From Nitrososphaerota archaeon (GTDB lineage: Archaea > Thermoproteota > Nitrososphaeria > Conexivisphaerales > UBA164): a DNA stretch of 48,001 bases. The stretch's first letter is position 1. Each line of letters begins with the position of its first letter. Shown here piece by piece: positions 39,360 through 48,001 of this stretch. The notes below the pieces were generated by a model. It searched no databases. It was not told where the DNA came from and was given only the letters and a program-made list of their open reading frames with translations. Location of the stretch: assembly GCA_029786595.1 (NCBI GenBank), contig JAFLXO010000006.1:1-48001 (forward strand). The letters run 5' to 3'. Made by a program: the position numbers and the translations under genes.

Positions 39360-41219
39360 ATGGTCAAGTTTTATTTTATTGGTGTCGACGGTGGAATGGG
39401 TTCCTTTATACGCAAATATGCCAAGGAAGGGCTATTACCAAATATTTCTAAATTGATAGATGAAGGAACCCTGCTAGATACGGTGCCATCAATACCAGTT
39501 GATACACCTACCAACTGGTCTACCTTGATGAGCGGTGCTTCCTCCTTTACCCATGGTGTAATCAGCTTTTCAACCCATTTGCCTGGTGAACAACCTCAGG
39601 AAGGTCAGTATGTAAGGAGGACGCAGGAATCCGGCTTCAGCAAGGCAGAGTTTCTATGGACGACCATGGAAAGGGAGGGCCTCAAGCCTGCAGTTCTAAA
39701 CTATCCCGTCGGGTGGCCGTCCCAGCTGCATAAAGGGTTCGTCATAGGCGGAATGACCCCTGGGGGAGGCCAATGGAGGCTGTACAAGCCTCAGATCTTT
39801 TCAACAGTCGAACCTGTATCAATGGAAAACTGGATCAAAGGGGACAAGCCCGATTATAAAAAGGTAAACCTTGGAGGTGCCGGTTCCAAGTCCACGGTCT
39901 CCATCGATTTAGGAGGCCAGCTGGTCACGGGGGAAATAAGCGCAGATGGACAGTCCATCCTTTTGCATGGGAATGGTATATCGGATAGTGGGTTGGTGTT
40001 ACGGGAGGGTGAGTGGTCACCTTGGGTTTTCGTAATCTACAAAGGCGAAAAGGCGACCTACAAGTTGAAGTTGGAACGATTGAGGAAATCGAGCTCAGGG
40101 CAACAGGAGGTAACCATATATGTTACACAGATCTTTAAGGTCTCCGGCTGGGCTTATCCAGCCGGCACGGAGGACATGATCTGCAAAGTTGCTGGGCCTT
40201 GGGTTGAGGGACTGGATACGCCTTTTATCTCAGACCCTAAAAGGGCATACGGACCCACCAACCTCAGCCCGGAGCTCCAGCTGGAACATGCGCATATGCA
40301 TGCCGAGTGGTTCGTCAGGGCCGCCGAGGCTCTACATAAGAACGGTGGTTATGACGGCCTGATAATGCATTACCATCTAATTGATTCTATAAATCATACT
40401 TACTTGGCGCTGCTTGACAGGGAAAATCCAGAGTACGATGAGAAGAAGGCCGCTGCGGTAGAAAGGGTTTATAGGGAATCATACCAGATAGTTGATTCGA
40501 TGGTGGGCGGCCTCGTCCGGGGGAGGGATCGGCAGGCGCCCGTAATAATTACCTCGGATCACTCGGCACTTCCGTGCTGGAAGTACGTGTCGCTTGAGTC
40601 AGCCCTCACCAGAGCCGGCCTTATGAAATACGAGGACAAGGGGAACGGTAAGTTCACCGTGGACCTCGCAAGGACTTCTGTTTTTCCATATCATGACCCC
40701 GTGCATTTATGGATAAACCTAAGGGGGAGGGAAAAGGGTGGCGCGGTGGATAAAATGGATTACGATAGTGTCATGGATGCGGCAATAGATGCGCTTTACT
40801 CGATAAGGGACCCGGATGACAATTCGAAGGTGATTAAGCTGGCTATGAAGAGAAGGAGCTGGAGCAGGGGAAGGGCTGAAGACCGCTTCGGTGATATACT
40901 TCTGTTCTTCAACTACAGCTATTCTAACTGGGATGGAACAGCTGGGTCGTTAAAGTTTGATGAAATAACTGAGGAAAGACTGCGGAATGAAGTTGTAGAA
41001 AAGCATGATGTAGCAGGTCACCATACCACCTATCTGCCCGAGGATTTCAGATCTGAATTCATGAATAACTCATTTACAATATTTTCCGGAAGCCAGATAA
41101 AGCAAGGTTCAAGGGCGCGACCGCAGCTCCGGGACGTAGCTCCAACGATATCATATTTGGTTAATATAGCCGCGCCAGCTGATGCGGATGGTAACATAAT
41201 ATATGATATCATCAATTGA
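39360..41219 (+). CDS. Alkaline phosphatase superfamily / type I phosphodiesterase
   Basis: FIGVDGGMGSFI, VDTPTNWSTLMSGA, DGLIMHYHLIDSINH, ITSDHSAL, HDVAGHHTTYLPED; TATA-like ctataaatac upstream. Confidence 0.83.
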   Translation: MVKFYFIGVDGGMGSFIRKYAKEGLLPNISKLIDEGTLLDTVPSIPVDTPTNWSTLMSGASSFTHGVISFSTHLPGEQPQEGQYVRRTQESGFSKAEFLWTTMEREGLKPAVLNYPVGWPSQLHKGFVIGGMTPGGGQWRLYKPQIFSTVEPVSMENWIKGDKPDYKKVNLGGAGSKSTVSIDLGGQLVTGEISADGQSILLHGNGISDSGLVLREGEWSPWVFVIYKGEKATYKLKLERLRKSSSGQQEVTIYVTQIFKVSGWAYPAGTEDMICKVAGPWVEGLDTPFISDPKRAYGPTNLSPELQLEHAHMHAEWFVRAAEALHKNGGYDGLIMHYHLIDSINHTYLALLDRENPEYDEKKAAAVERVYRESYQIVDSMVGGLVRGRDRQAPVIITSDHSALPCWKYVSLESALTRAGLMKYEDKGNGKFTVDLARTSVFPYHDPVHLWINLRGREKGGAVDKMDYDSVMDAAIDALYSIRDPDDNSKVIKLAMKRRSWSRGRAEDRFGDILLFFNYSYSNWDGTAGSLKFDEITEERLRNEVVEKHDVAGHHTTYLPEDFRSEFMNNSFTIFSGSQIKQGSRARPQLRDVAPTISYLVNIAAPADADGNIIYDIIN

Positions 41220-41276
41220 TTTTCCTTTAGCACGCTAGCCCTTGGATTAGTGAGTCATGCGATAGATTATAGGGGG

Positions 41277-42062
41277 TTAGATAGTTGGCGTATGTGCCCC
41301 CTTACTCTTTTCTAGAATCTCGATGGCCCTAAGCGCCACTTGGGTTTCCTTCTTCCACCCTTCCTTCAACTGCTCCGGCACCTGTTCCGGAATCATGATC
41401 TTCCTTGAGAAGTTCTCTGACGCTGCCATAATGCTGCCGGCCTTCAGTCTCCTCAATCGCGCGACGGTAAATATAGCCGAACTTTCCATATCGAGGCTCA
41501 GAATGCCCAGGGTTGTAAGCTTCCTGATAAATCTCTGATCCTCAGCGTAAAAGGCATCGTCACTGGATGATATCCCAACGTGATATTTGAAGCCAAGCGT
41601 ATCCTTCATATCTTCAGCAGCTCGAATCAAAGCAGTCAGCACATCGGTGCTCGGGACAGCCGGTATTATCACCGGTTCGTACATGCGCGTGGTACCTTCG
41701 TTTTTAACCGCACCGTTTGGTATTATAAGATCCCCTAAATCTATTTCAGGCTGCAGCGCCCCCGTGCTCCCGGTCCTTATGAACACCTTTGCCCCTATAT
41801 TTGCAAGTTCCTCTATCGCTATTGCAGCGGCAGGACAACCCATCCCCGTGCTCATTATAGTCACCTTTATATCGTTGAAATAGCCAGTCTTGGCTAGATA
41901 TTCCCTGTTGCTACCGCTAAGTGTCACATCCTTCAAGTATGCCGACATGAGATCTACTCTGGCTCGATCACCTGGAAGTAGCACATAGTCCGCTACATCA
42001 CCATTCTTCATCTTCAGATGATATTGTAACCTTCCCTCGCTTATACCCTTCTTTTCGCTCAT
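41277..42062 (-). CDS. udp: Uridine phosphorylase / purine-nucleoside phosphorylase family
   Basis: YVLLPGDRARVDLM, IMSTGMGCPAAAIAIEEL, FIRTGSTGALQ, LSLDMESSAIFTVAR. Confidence 0.9.
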   Translation of the reverse strand: MSEKKGISEGRLQYHLKMKNGDVADYVLLPGDRARVDLMSAYLKDVTLSGSNREYLAKTGYFNDIKVTIMSTGMGCPAAAIAIEELANIGAKVFIRTGSTGALQPEIDLGDLIIPNGAVKNEGTTRMYEPVIIPAVPSTDVLTALIRAAEDMKDTLGFKYHVGISSSDDAFYAEDQRFIRKLTTLGILSLDMESSAIFTVARLRRLKAGSIMAASENFSRKIMIPEQVPEQLKEGWKKETQVALRAIEILEKSKGAHTPTI

Positions 42063-42119
42063 AGTTTACCGTACTCTTTGATCATATTTAAGCGAAGTGG
42101 TAGGCAAGAGCGTGGAAGC

Positions 42120-42722
42120 TATTCTGTACGCGGTAACATCAAAGGAATGCCGGTACGGGGGCCTAGGTCTTATGAAGGACAACCTGTGCTGAGTTGTGAA
42201 GGAGGCGGAGGTGGAGAAGTGCTGGGAAAGAATACTTGGATCCCTCGACAGTATGCAGGCCAAGATCAAAATGGTATCAAGCTGCAACCGTTAGCTCTTC
42301 GCTATCTTTGCATGTGTATGAATTTATGGAATAACTTCAAAAGGGAACTATTCGGAGATCAAGGCCTGATTTATATACCGCAAAAAAGAGCGCGAACAAG
42401 AATGAGTGGCTGAAGCACTTCGAGCAAACCTGCTTCACAGTACAGAAGGTTGACAAGCACTACACGGATAGGCTCAGGGATAGTGCCGACAACTTCCTAG
42501 CCTTCCTCGATCCTTCCTCGATCATTCATCCGAAGTCAGAAGACAGGTCCACACTATGAACGCGGTGGGAAGCATAAACTTATGGTTTGAACATATAAGG
42601 CACGAACTGGAAAGCCACTTCCCGCTGGGGAAGTGTTGGAAGCGAACTATTTTTTCCAGATAGTCAACCTGACGGAGTCCTATTTTAGGATGTGCAATCT
42701 GGTAACTCATAAAAAGAGCTAG
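42120..42722 (+). pseudogene. Decayed IS256 (mutator)-like transposase C-terminal region
   Basis: Frameshifted pieces EWLKHFEQTCFTVQKVDKHYTDRLRDSADNFLAFLD, NAVGSINLWFEHIRHELESHFPLG, VLEANYFFQIVNLTESYFRMCNLVTHKKS* resemble the IS256 C-terminus (TTNxVESIN...ELGGYFP...VLEANLFIQIVNL). Confidence 0.65.
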
Positions 42723-42968
42723 GAGTTAGGCAATTGATAATCATGAGGTTCGACATGAGGTGGGAGAAGGAGGTAGGGGAGCTGTCGCGATGATACCGGC
42801 AAGCTAACTATCACAAGATTTCACACAATTTTAAGGGTAATCTAGAAGCTTAAATGTTGAGGATATCGTAAAGAGCCTATTTAACTGAACAAAACGTGTA
42901 GGGTCAAGATGTTAAGCAACAGAGCGCAATAAGCAAAGTTTAATTAGTTGCATGTGTATATACCTTCG

Positions 42969-45695
42969 ATGACAACTAAAAAGATAAAAAGTATATCTAA
43001 AGCTCTTTCAGCAATTCTTGTCATAATAATAATAATTATAGCTGGTGTAGGAGTATACTACTATTATACTACCACCTTAGTAACCCCTCCATCCAAGATT
43101 ACCGGGTCCATAACTGTAGCGGCAGAAGCAGGATATAATGACGCCGCATTGGAACAGATAGCCAAGGATTATATGGCCGCTAATCCTGGAACTACCATAA
43201 ATGTAGTGACGCTATCCTTTGATACAGCTTTAACAGATTATCAGACGGCGTTCTCTACAAAGACTGATACATACGATGTGGTATTCTTCCCTAATGTTGG
43301 ATACTTGGGCACAATAGATCAGTACTTGGTCAACTTGCAACCATACCTATCTAACACAAACTACTTCCCAGCTTCATATAACGTATCCGATATACTTCCT
43401 TCAATGTTAGCCCCATTTGAAATTAACGGCAACCTGTATGGCCTACCCAACTCTGGTGACGTAATGCTCTTCTACTACAGGCCGTCATACTTCAACAATG
43501 CAACCAATCAACAGTTATTCCAGCAGGAATACGGCTATGCGCTGCCGAACCCAGCGAACACTACACTGACCCTGCAGCAGCTGGTCAATGTCGCCGACTT
43601 CTTCAACGGTCAGCACGGTGCAAAATATGGTATAGTGATGATGACCGGTTCCGGTGACGACGACATGATACAGACCTTTCTCACACTCTTCGGTGGAATC
43701 AGGGTGGCAGATAGTGCGACCTTCGGGCCTGTAACTGGTCCGTATGGAGACATGTTCAGCAGTAATGGCCAGATACTTTCTAACACTTCGATCTTCCAGA
43801 GTACCCTTTCGGCTTTCGCAGATCTAATCAAGGCTAGCGAAGATCCTTTGAGCGCTACCTTTACAACCGTTCCAGGAACCTTCGCCAGTGGAGATGCCCC
43901 CATGATGATCTACTGGACGCCTCCATTGCTCACGCTTGGCAACTCATCAGTGTCTTCGGTTTCCAATGACTGGGCTGTGGCTCCAACAATGCCCGGCGGG
44001 GTTAGTGAAACCGGCGGAGTGGGATTAGGCATATATAATGGCACACACAATTTGCCGTTAGCTCTCTCATTCCTAGAATTTGCAACTAGCCCAAGTGAGT
44101 CAGTGAATTATATGACCATTGATAGCCTGCTACCCTTCAGGTACTCAGGCTTCTCCTATGCTATTTCACACCAATTGCTATCAACACCAATAATAGATGC
44201 TGTACTCAGTAATCTAGAAAACAGCGTCCAGGGTCCGGGTAATGTAGCGTACTGGCCACAAGTTTCGGCAGCCTTCAGGGGCGAAGTTCCATATGTAGTC
44301 GAAGGAACGGCAACTGTGGCCCAAGCAGCTAGTACCATAACAAAGGCAAGTGTGAGCGCTGGAGCGACGGCGTACGTTGGCGTGTCGCCTCCGCCACCAT
44401 TGTCTGGCACGATTAACGTCGTAGCTATGGCTGGATACAATGATGCCGCCCTTAAGCAGATAGCTAGTGACTTTATGGCGCAGCACCCTGGTACAAAGAT
44501 AAACATAGATGAAATACCGTATGGAAGCGTAGTATCCGATGCGCTGACCGCATTCCAAGCAAATCAATCAATTTACGATGTAATAAGCCTTGGAAGCGTT
44601 GGATTCCTTGGACAACTGGGCCCATACCTTCTTAACATTGGCCCATATATGGCATCTTCAGCTTGGTTCCCATCATCCTGGAACTCGTCTGATATGATAA
44701 CATCCTTGATTTCCTTGTATTCATATGGCGGAGTGCCAGTTGGACTACCTGAGGCGGGGGGCGCGATGCTCTTCTACTACAGGCCGTCATACTTCAACAA
44801 TGCAACCAATCAACAGTTATTCCAGCAGGAATACGGCTATGCGCTGCCGAACCCAGCGAACACTACACTGACCCTGCAGCAGCTGGTCAATGTCGCCGAC
44901 TTCTTCAACGGTCAGCACGGTGCAAAATATGGTATAGTGTTGATGACCGGCTCCGGCGATGATGACGCAATACAGACCTATGAAGGGCTAATTGCCGCGG
45001 CAAGGGTGAACGCAACCTCTTCTATGGGTCAGGTAAATTCAGTATACGGGGACCTATTCACTAGCAAAGGAGTACCTATATTCAATACTACAATAGGCGA
45101 AACAGTGATGAGCGATTATCTTAAATTAGCCGCCGCAAGTGAGGATCCAATGACATCAGCATATGAAACAGTACCCGGATACTTTGCTGCGGGAGATGCC
45201 CCAATGATGATCTACTGGAACCCTCCAGCGCTATATCTCAACAACCCGAATAGGAGCGCCATAGTTGGTGATTGGGCGGTAGCCCCGACAATGCCGGGCG
45301 GCGCTAGCATACTTGGCGGTACAGGCCTTGGAATTTACAAATATACGCAGAACCTGCCACTGTCTGTGGCATTTATTGAATTCGCCACTAGCCCAAGCGA
45401 AGCATCAAAGTTTGTTCAGCTTGATAGCCTTATGCCATTCAGATATTCAGTGTTCAACCAGCAGGTACAAGCCAAACCAGCTTACGCTGAAGCGCTATCC
45501 GCGATAGCCAGCACGATGAGCACAAGCATTCCTGGTACAGCTAACGTAGCATATTGGGGACAGGTATCCGCCGCCTTCAGGGGCGAACTTCCAACCATGT
45601 ATTCCGGGCAGGAGAGCATAAGCACAGGTATGACTCACATTGAAACTGCGACCTATCAGGCGGCAATAAGCCAGGCGACAACAGGCAGCGGGTAG
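42969..45695 (+). CDS. Membrane-anchored ABC solute-binding protein with two tandem SBP domains
   Basis: N-terminal TM SAILVIIIIIIAGVGVYYYY; two copies AGYNDAAL(E/K)QIA...GDAPMMIYW...VAPTMPGG joined by a SPPPPLSG linker. Confidence 0.85.
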   Translation: MTTKKIKSISKALSAILVIIIIIIAGVGVYYYYTTTLVTPPSKITGSITVAAEAGYNDAALEQIAKDYMAANPGTTINVVTLSFDTALTDYQTAFSTKTDTYDVVFFPNVGYLGTIDQYLVNLQPYLSNTNYFPASYNVSDILPSMLAPFEINGNLYGLPNSGDVMLFYYRPSYFNNATNQQLFQQEYGYALPNPANTTLTLQQLVNVADFFNGQHGAKYGIVMMTGSGDDDMIQTFLTLFGGIRVADSATFGPVTGPYGDMFSSNGQILSNTSIFQSTLSAFADLIKASEDPLSATFTTVPGTFASGDAPMMIYWTPPLLTLGNSSVSSVSNDWAVAPTMPGGVSETGGVGLGIYNGTHNLPLALSFLEFATSPSESVNYMTIDSLLPFRYSGFSYAISHQLLSTPIIDAVLSNLENSVQGPGNVAYWPQVSAAFRGEVPYVVEGTATVAQAASTITKASVSAGATAYVGVSPPPPLSGTINVVAMAGYNDAALKQIASDFMAQHPGTKINIDEIPYGSVVSDALTAFQANQSIYDVISLGSVGFLGQLGPYLLNIGPYMASSAWFPSSWNSSDMITSLISLYSYGGVPVGLPEAGGAMLFYYRPSYFNNATNQQLFQQEYGYALPNPANTTLTLQQLVNVADFFNGQHGAKYGIVLMTGSGDDDAIQTYEGLIAAARVNATSSMGQVNSVYGDLFTSKGVPIFNTTIGETVMSDYLKLAAASEDPMTSAYETVPGYFAAGDAPMMIYWNPPALYLNNPNRSAIVGDWAVAPTMPGGASILGGTGLGIYKYTQNLPLSVAFIEFATSPSEASKFVQLDSLMPFRYSVFNQQVQAKPAYAEALSAIASTMSTSIPGTANVAYWGQVSAAFRGELPTMYSGQESISTGMTHIETATYQAAISQATTGSG
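43464..43637 (+). repeat. 174-nt perfect direct repeat, copy 1 (inside SBP domain 1)
   Basis: Identical by eye to 44766-44939, offset 1302 nt. Confidence 0.93.
44766..44939 (+). repeat. 174-nt perfect direct repeat, copy 2 (inside SBP domain 2)
   Basis: Identical by eye to 43464-43637. Confidence 0.93.
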
Positions 45696-45702
45696 AACAT
45701 AA

Positions 45703-46581
45703 TTGCGCGTGAACAGGGCTTTCAGAGTGGGCCTTATTCTAGCATTACCAATAATTATTTATTTTTTAATTTTTTTTATTTATCCTCTTATAACGCTTTT
45801 TCAGAGCGCCTTTACGAACACGGCGGGGGCGTATACCCTGGCCAACTTCACCAATATGCTGACCGACCGGGTGCTGAAGATATCCCTTGAGAATACCGCC
45901 TTCTATTTTTTCGGTTCCGTTGCCCTGGAGTATTCAGTGGGGTTTGGCGTCGCGTTCCTCCTTTATAATTACCTGGGGAGGCTGAGGTCGATATTTCGGA
46001 CCATAATATTCCTCCCCCTTATGGTATCGCCCGTGGTGATCGGGCTGATGTGGCTGCTGCTGCTTAATACGAACTATGGGCCCATAGATTACATGATCCG
46101 TCTCCTTGGCCTGCCGCCCGTAAACTGGCTCGGGAACCTGTCCCTGGCCATGCCATCGCTCATAATAGCCAACGGCTGGGAGTACTCCCCCTTCGTCTTC
46201 CTCATAATCTATGCGGGCCTCCAGATGGTCCCCCAGCAACTGTATGAAGCGGCAAGCGTGGACGGCCTTACCAGGTTCCAGACCTTCAGGTACATAACGC
46301 TGCCATCCATCAGGGCCTCCATGATAATCGCCTTCCTCCTTAATTCCATAGGGGTCCTGAAGGGGTTTGACCTGGTCTACGTGCTGACCAACGGCGGCCC
46401 CGGGTACTCCACCTACATACTGAGCTTCTACGAGTACGTCGTAGGCTTTTCGTTCTTTGAAACGCACTACGCTGCGGCCCTGGCGATCCTGTTCCTCATC
46501 GTGATAGGCGCCTTCGTCTTTGTGATGCTCAAGTTCACTTCGGTGGAGGAGTATCTCGGCTTGAGGAGGTTAAAGGAATGA
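45703..46581 (+). CDS. ABC transporter permease (MalF/UgpA-like)
   Basis: Multi-pass; EAASVDGLTRFQTFRYITLPSIR EAA loop. Confidence 0.9.
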   Translation: MRVNRAFRVGLILALPIIIYFLIFFIYPLITLFQSAFTNTAGAYTLANFTNMLTDRVLKISLENTAFYFFGSVALEYSVGFGVAFLLYNYLGRLRSIFRTIIFLPLMVSPVVIGLMWLLLLNTNYGPIDYMIRLLGLPPVNWLGNLSLAMPSLIIANGWEYSPFVFLIIYAGLQMVPQQLYEAASVDGLTRFQTFRYITLPSIRASMIIAFLLNSIGVLKGFDLVYVLTNGGPGYSTYILSFYEYVVGFSFFETHYAAALAILFLIVIGAFVFVMLKFTSVEEYLGLRRLKE

Positions 46582-47432
46582 AGGCCATGACCGTTGTCGT
46601 AATAATTCTGCTGACCATAGTCTCCTTGGTGTACATATTTCCCATATACTGGACGCTGGTGACCGCAGTGAAGACCAGCCTCCAGATATTCACCTATCCC
46701 CCGATATTCTTTCCCACCAGGTTCACGCTCAGCAACTTCTACACCGCCGGGAACATCTTCGGCGCCGTAAGCCAGACAGCAGTCGGCAGCGTTCCCTGGA
46801 TGATCGATAGCACGATCGTAGCCATAATAGCCACACTTGCGAGCACCTTCCTGATAGCCGCGCCCGCTGCTTACTCCCTGGTCAGGTACATAAAGAGCGT
46901 CTGGCTCGGTAGGCTCATACTGTTCATGACGATGATACCCGAGGCGGTCTTCATGGTTCCGTTCTTCCTGATAGTGGTTAAGATAAACCTCCTGAACACC
47001 TGGTGGGGGCTGATCCTTGTCTACATAAGCTTCACTGCGCCGTTCGCGACGTGGCTCCTGATGGGCTTCTTCAACGACATCCCGAAGAGCGTGGAGGAGG
47101 CCGCTGAAATAGACGGCCTGTCGCCTTATCAGATATTCTACAGGATAAGCCTTCGCCTGGTCATACCGGGGATCATCGCGGCGCTCATACTTAACTTCAT
47201 ATCGTGCTGGAACGAGCTCCTCTATGCGCTCATATTGACCTACTCCCCGTTCCCGGCAGGGGCCCAGACGGTCCCGCTGTTTTTAACGAGTTTTATAATA
47301 GTTGAAAAGAGCTTTGCATGGGGCGGGCTGGCCGCGGCCGGGATCTTCACCATGCTGCCCACCATCATACTGGGCATATACGCGCAAAAGTATTTAGCCA
47401 GAGGGCTTACAATGGGCGCTGTTAAGGGCTAG
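46578..47432 (+). CDS. ABC transporter permease (MalG/UgpE-like)
   Basis: Multi-pass; EEAAEIDGLSPYQIFYRISLRLVIPGI EAA loop. Confidence 0.9.
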   Translation: MKAMTVVVIILLTIVSLVYIFPIYWTLVTAVKTSLQIFTYPPIFFPTRFTLSNFYTAGNIFGAVSQTAVGSVPWMIDSTIVAIIATLASTFLIAAPAAYSLVRYIKSVWLGRLILFMTMIPEAVFMVPFFLIVVKINLLNTWWGLILVYISFTAPFATWLLMGFFNDIPKSVEEAAEIDGLSPYQIFYRISLRLVIPGIIAALILNFISCWNELLYALILTYSPFPAGAQTVPLFLTSFIIVEKSFAWGGLAAAGIFTMLPTIILGIYAQKYLARGLTMGAVKG

Positions 47433-47443
47433 GAGGTTATGAT

Positions 47444-48001
47444 ATGTCTGAAGTAGTTGTGGAAAACCTGACGAAGAAGTTCGGCAACAACGTGGTGCTG
47501 GACAATATAGACCTGAAGATAGACGCGAAGGAGTACTTCGTACTGCTGGGCCCATCGGGCTCAGGAAAGACCACGCTGCTGAGGCTGATCGCCGGGCTAG
47601 AAGAAATAACGGCAGGCTCGATATACATAGCCGGCAAGAAGGTTAACGATATGCTGCCAAAGGAGCGGAACGTGGCCATGGTGTTCCAGAATTACGCCCT
47701 CTACCCCCACCTGAACGTGTACGAAAATATCTCCCTGCCATTGAAGGTAAGACACCTTGGCCCTGAAAAGGTGAAGGAAAAGGTTAAGACGGTGGCCGAA
47801 ACCCTCCACATAGAGGACCTTCTCCAGAAGAAGCCCAAGCAGATCAGCGGCGGGCAGCAGCAGAGGGTGGCCCTGGCCAGGGCTCTGGTGAGGGACCCAT
47901 CGGTATTCCTGCTGGACGAGCCGCTCAGCAACCTGGACGCCAAGCTCAGGGTGGAGGCCAGGGTCTTTCTAAAAAAGCTTCAGAAGGAGCTGGGGATCAC
48001 G
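47444..48001 (+). CDS. ABC transporter ATP-binding protein (MalK/UgpC-like), truncated by the window end
   Basis: ATG 47444 after aggaggt; translation GPSGSGKTTLLRLIAGLE, VFQNYALYPHL, SGGQQQRVALARALVRDPSVFLLDEPLSNLDAKLR. Confidence 0.93.
   Translation, partial: MSEVVVENLTKKFGNNVVLDNIDLKIDAKEYFVLLGPSGSGKTTLLRLIAGLEEITAGSIYIAGKKVNDMLPKERNVAMVFQNYALYPHLNVYENISLPLKVRHLGPEKVKEKVKTVAETLHIEDLLQKKPKQISGGQQQRVALARALVRDPSVFLLDEPLSNLDAKLRVEARVFLKKLQKELGIT

Noticed and set aside
45934-46467. 177-aa minus-strand ORF in the track
   Set aside because: Antisense to a well-supported permease; most likely a by-product of high-GC coding bias.
1-48001. CRISPR arrays, cas genes, restriction-modification, toxin-antitoxin or prophage modules
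   Set aside because: No regularly spaced direct repeats and none of the corresponding protein signatures were found in the ORFs.

Overview
This is a gene-dense archaeal chromosome segment. Archaeal hallmarks include glycerol-1-phosphate dehydrogenase, RadA, archaeal TyrRS and GlyRS, Kae1 and Bud32, class I CCA-adding enzyme, diphthine synthase and ribosomal uL1/uL10. A TACK-like lineage is plausible from the non-canonical tRNA intron, the RPC34-like protein and the separate Kae1/Bud32 genes, but this is inference. Main blocks: (i) lipid and translation housekeeping, 0.2-9 kb; (ii) a decayed IS701-like transposase and an unexplained hairpin-bearing intergenic region, 9.6-10.5 kb; (iii) a histidine operon (GATase-hisG-hisB-hisH-hisA-hisF-hisI) whose last gene is a HisI fused to an archaeal Hpt/GfcR-like phosphoribosyltransferase instead of HisE; (iv) a MoaD-like protein plus a three-subunit molybdenum hydroxylase; (v) moaA, archease and a tRNA-Phe(GAA) with a 14-nt D-loop intron that folds into a textbook bulge-helix-bulge; (vi) gdhA, peroxiredoxin, aspartate kinase, Sir2; (vii) a minus-strand tRNA-maturation cluster (moaE-kae1-bud32-thpR-cca-RNase Z-like) with a probable 31-aa small ORF abutting it; (viii) uL1-uL10 without L12, a diphthine synthase with a DUF357-like C-terminal domain, and AlaX; (ix) a decayed IS256-like transposase; (x) a carbohydrate-type ABC transporter whose solute-binding protein is a tandem duplication with a 174-nt perfectly identical block between otherwise diverged halves. 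Identifications come from reading translated motifs. No database search was run.
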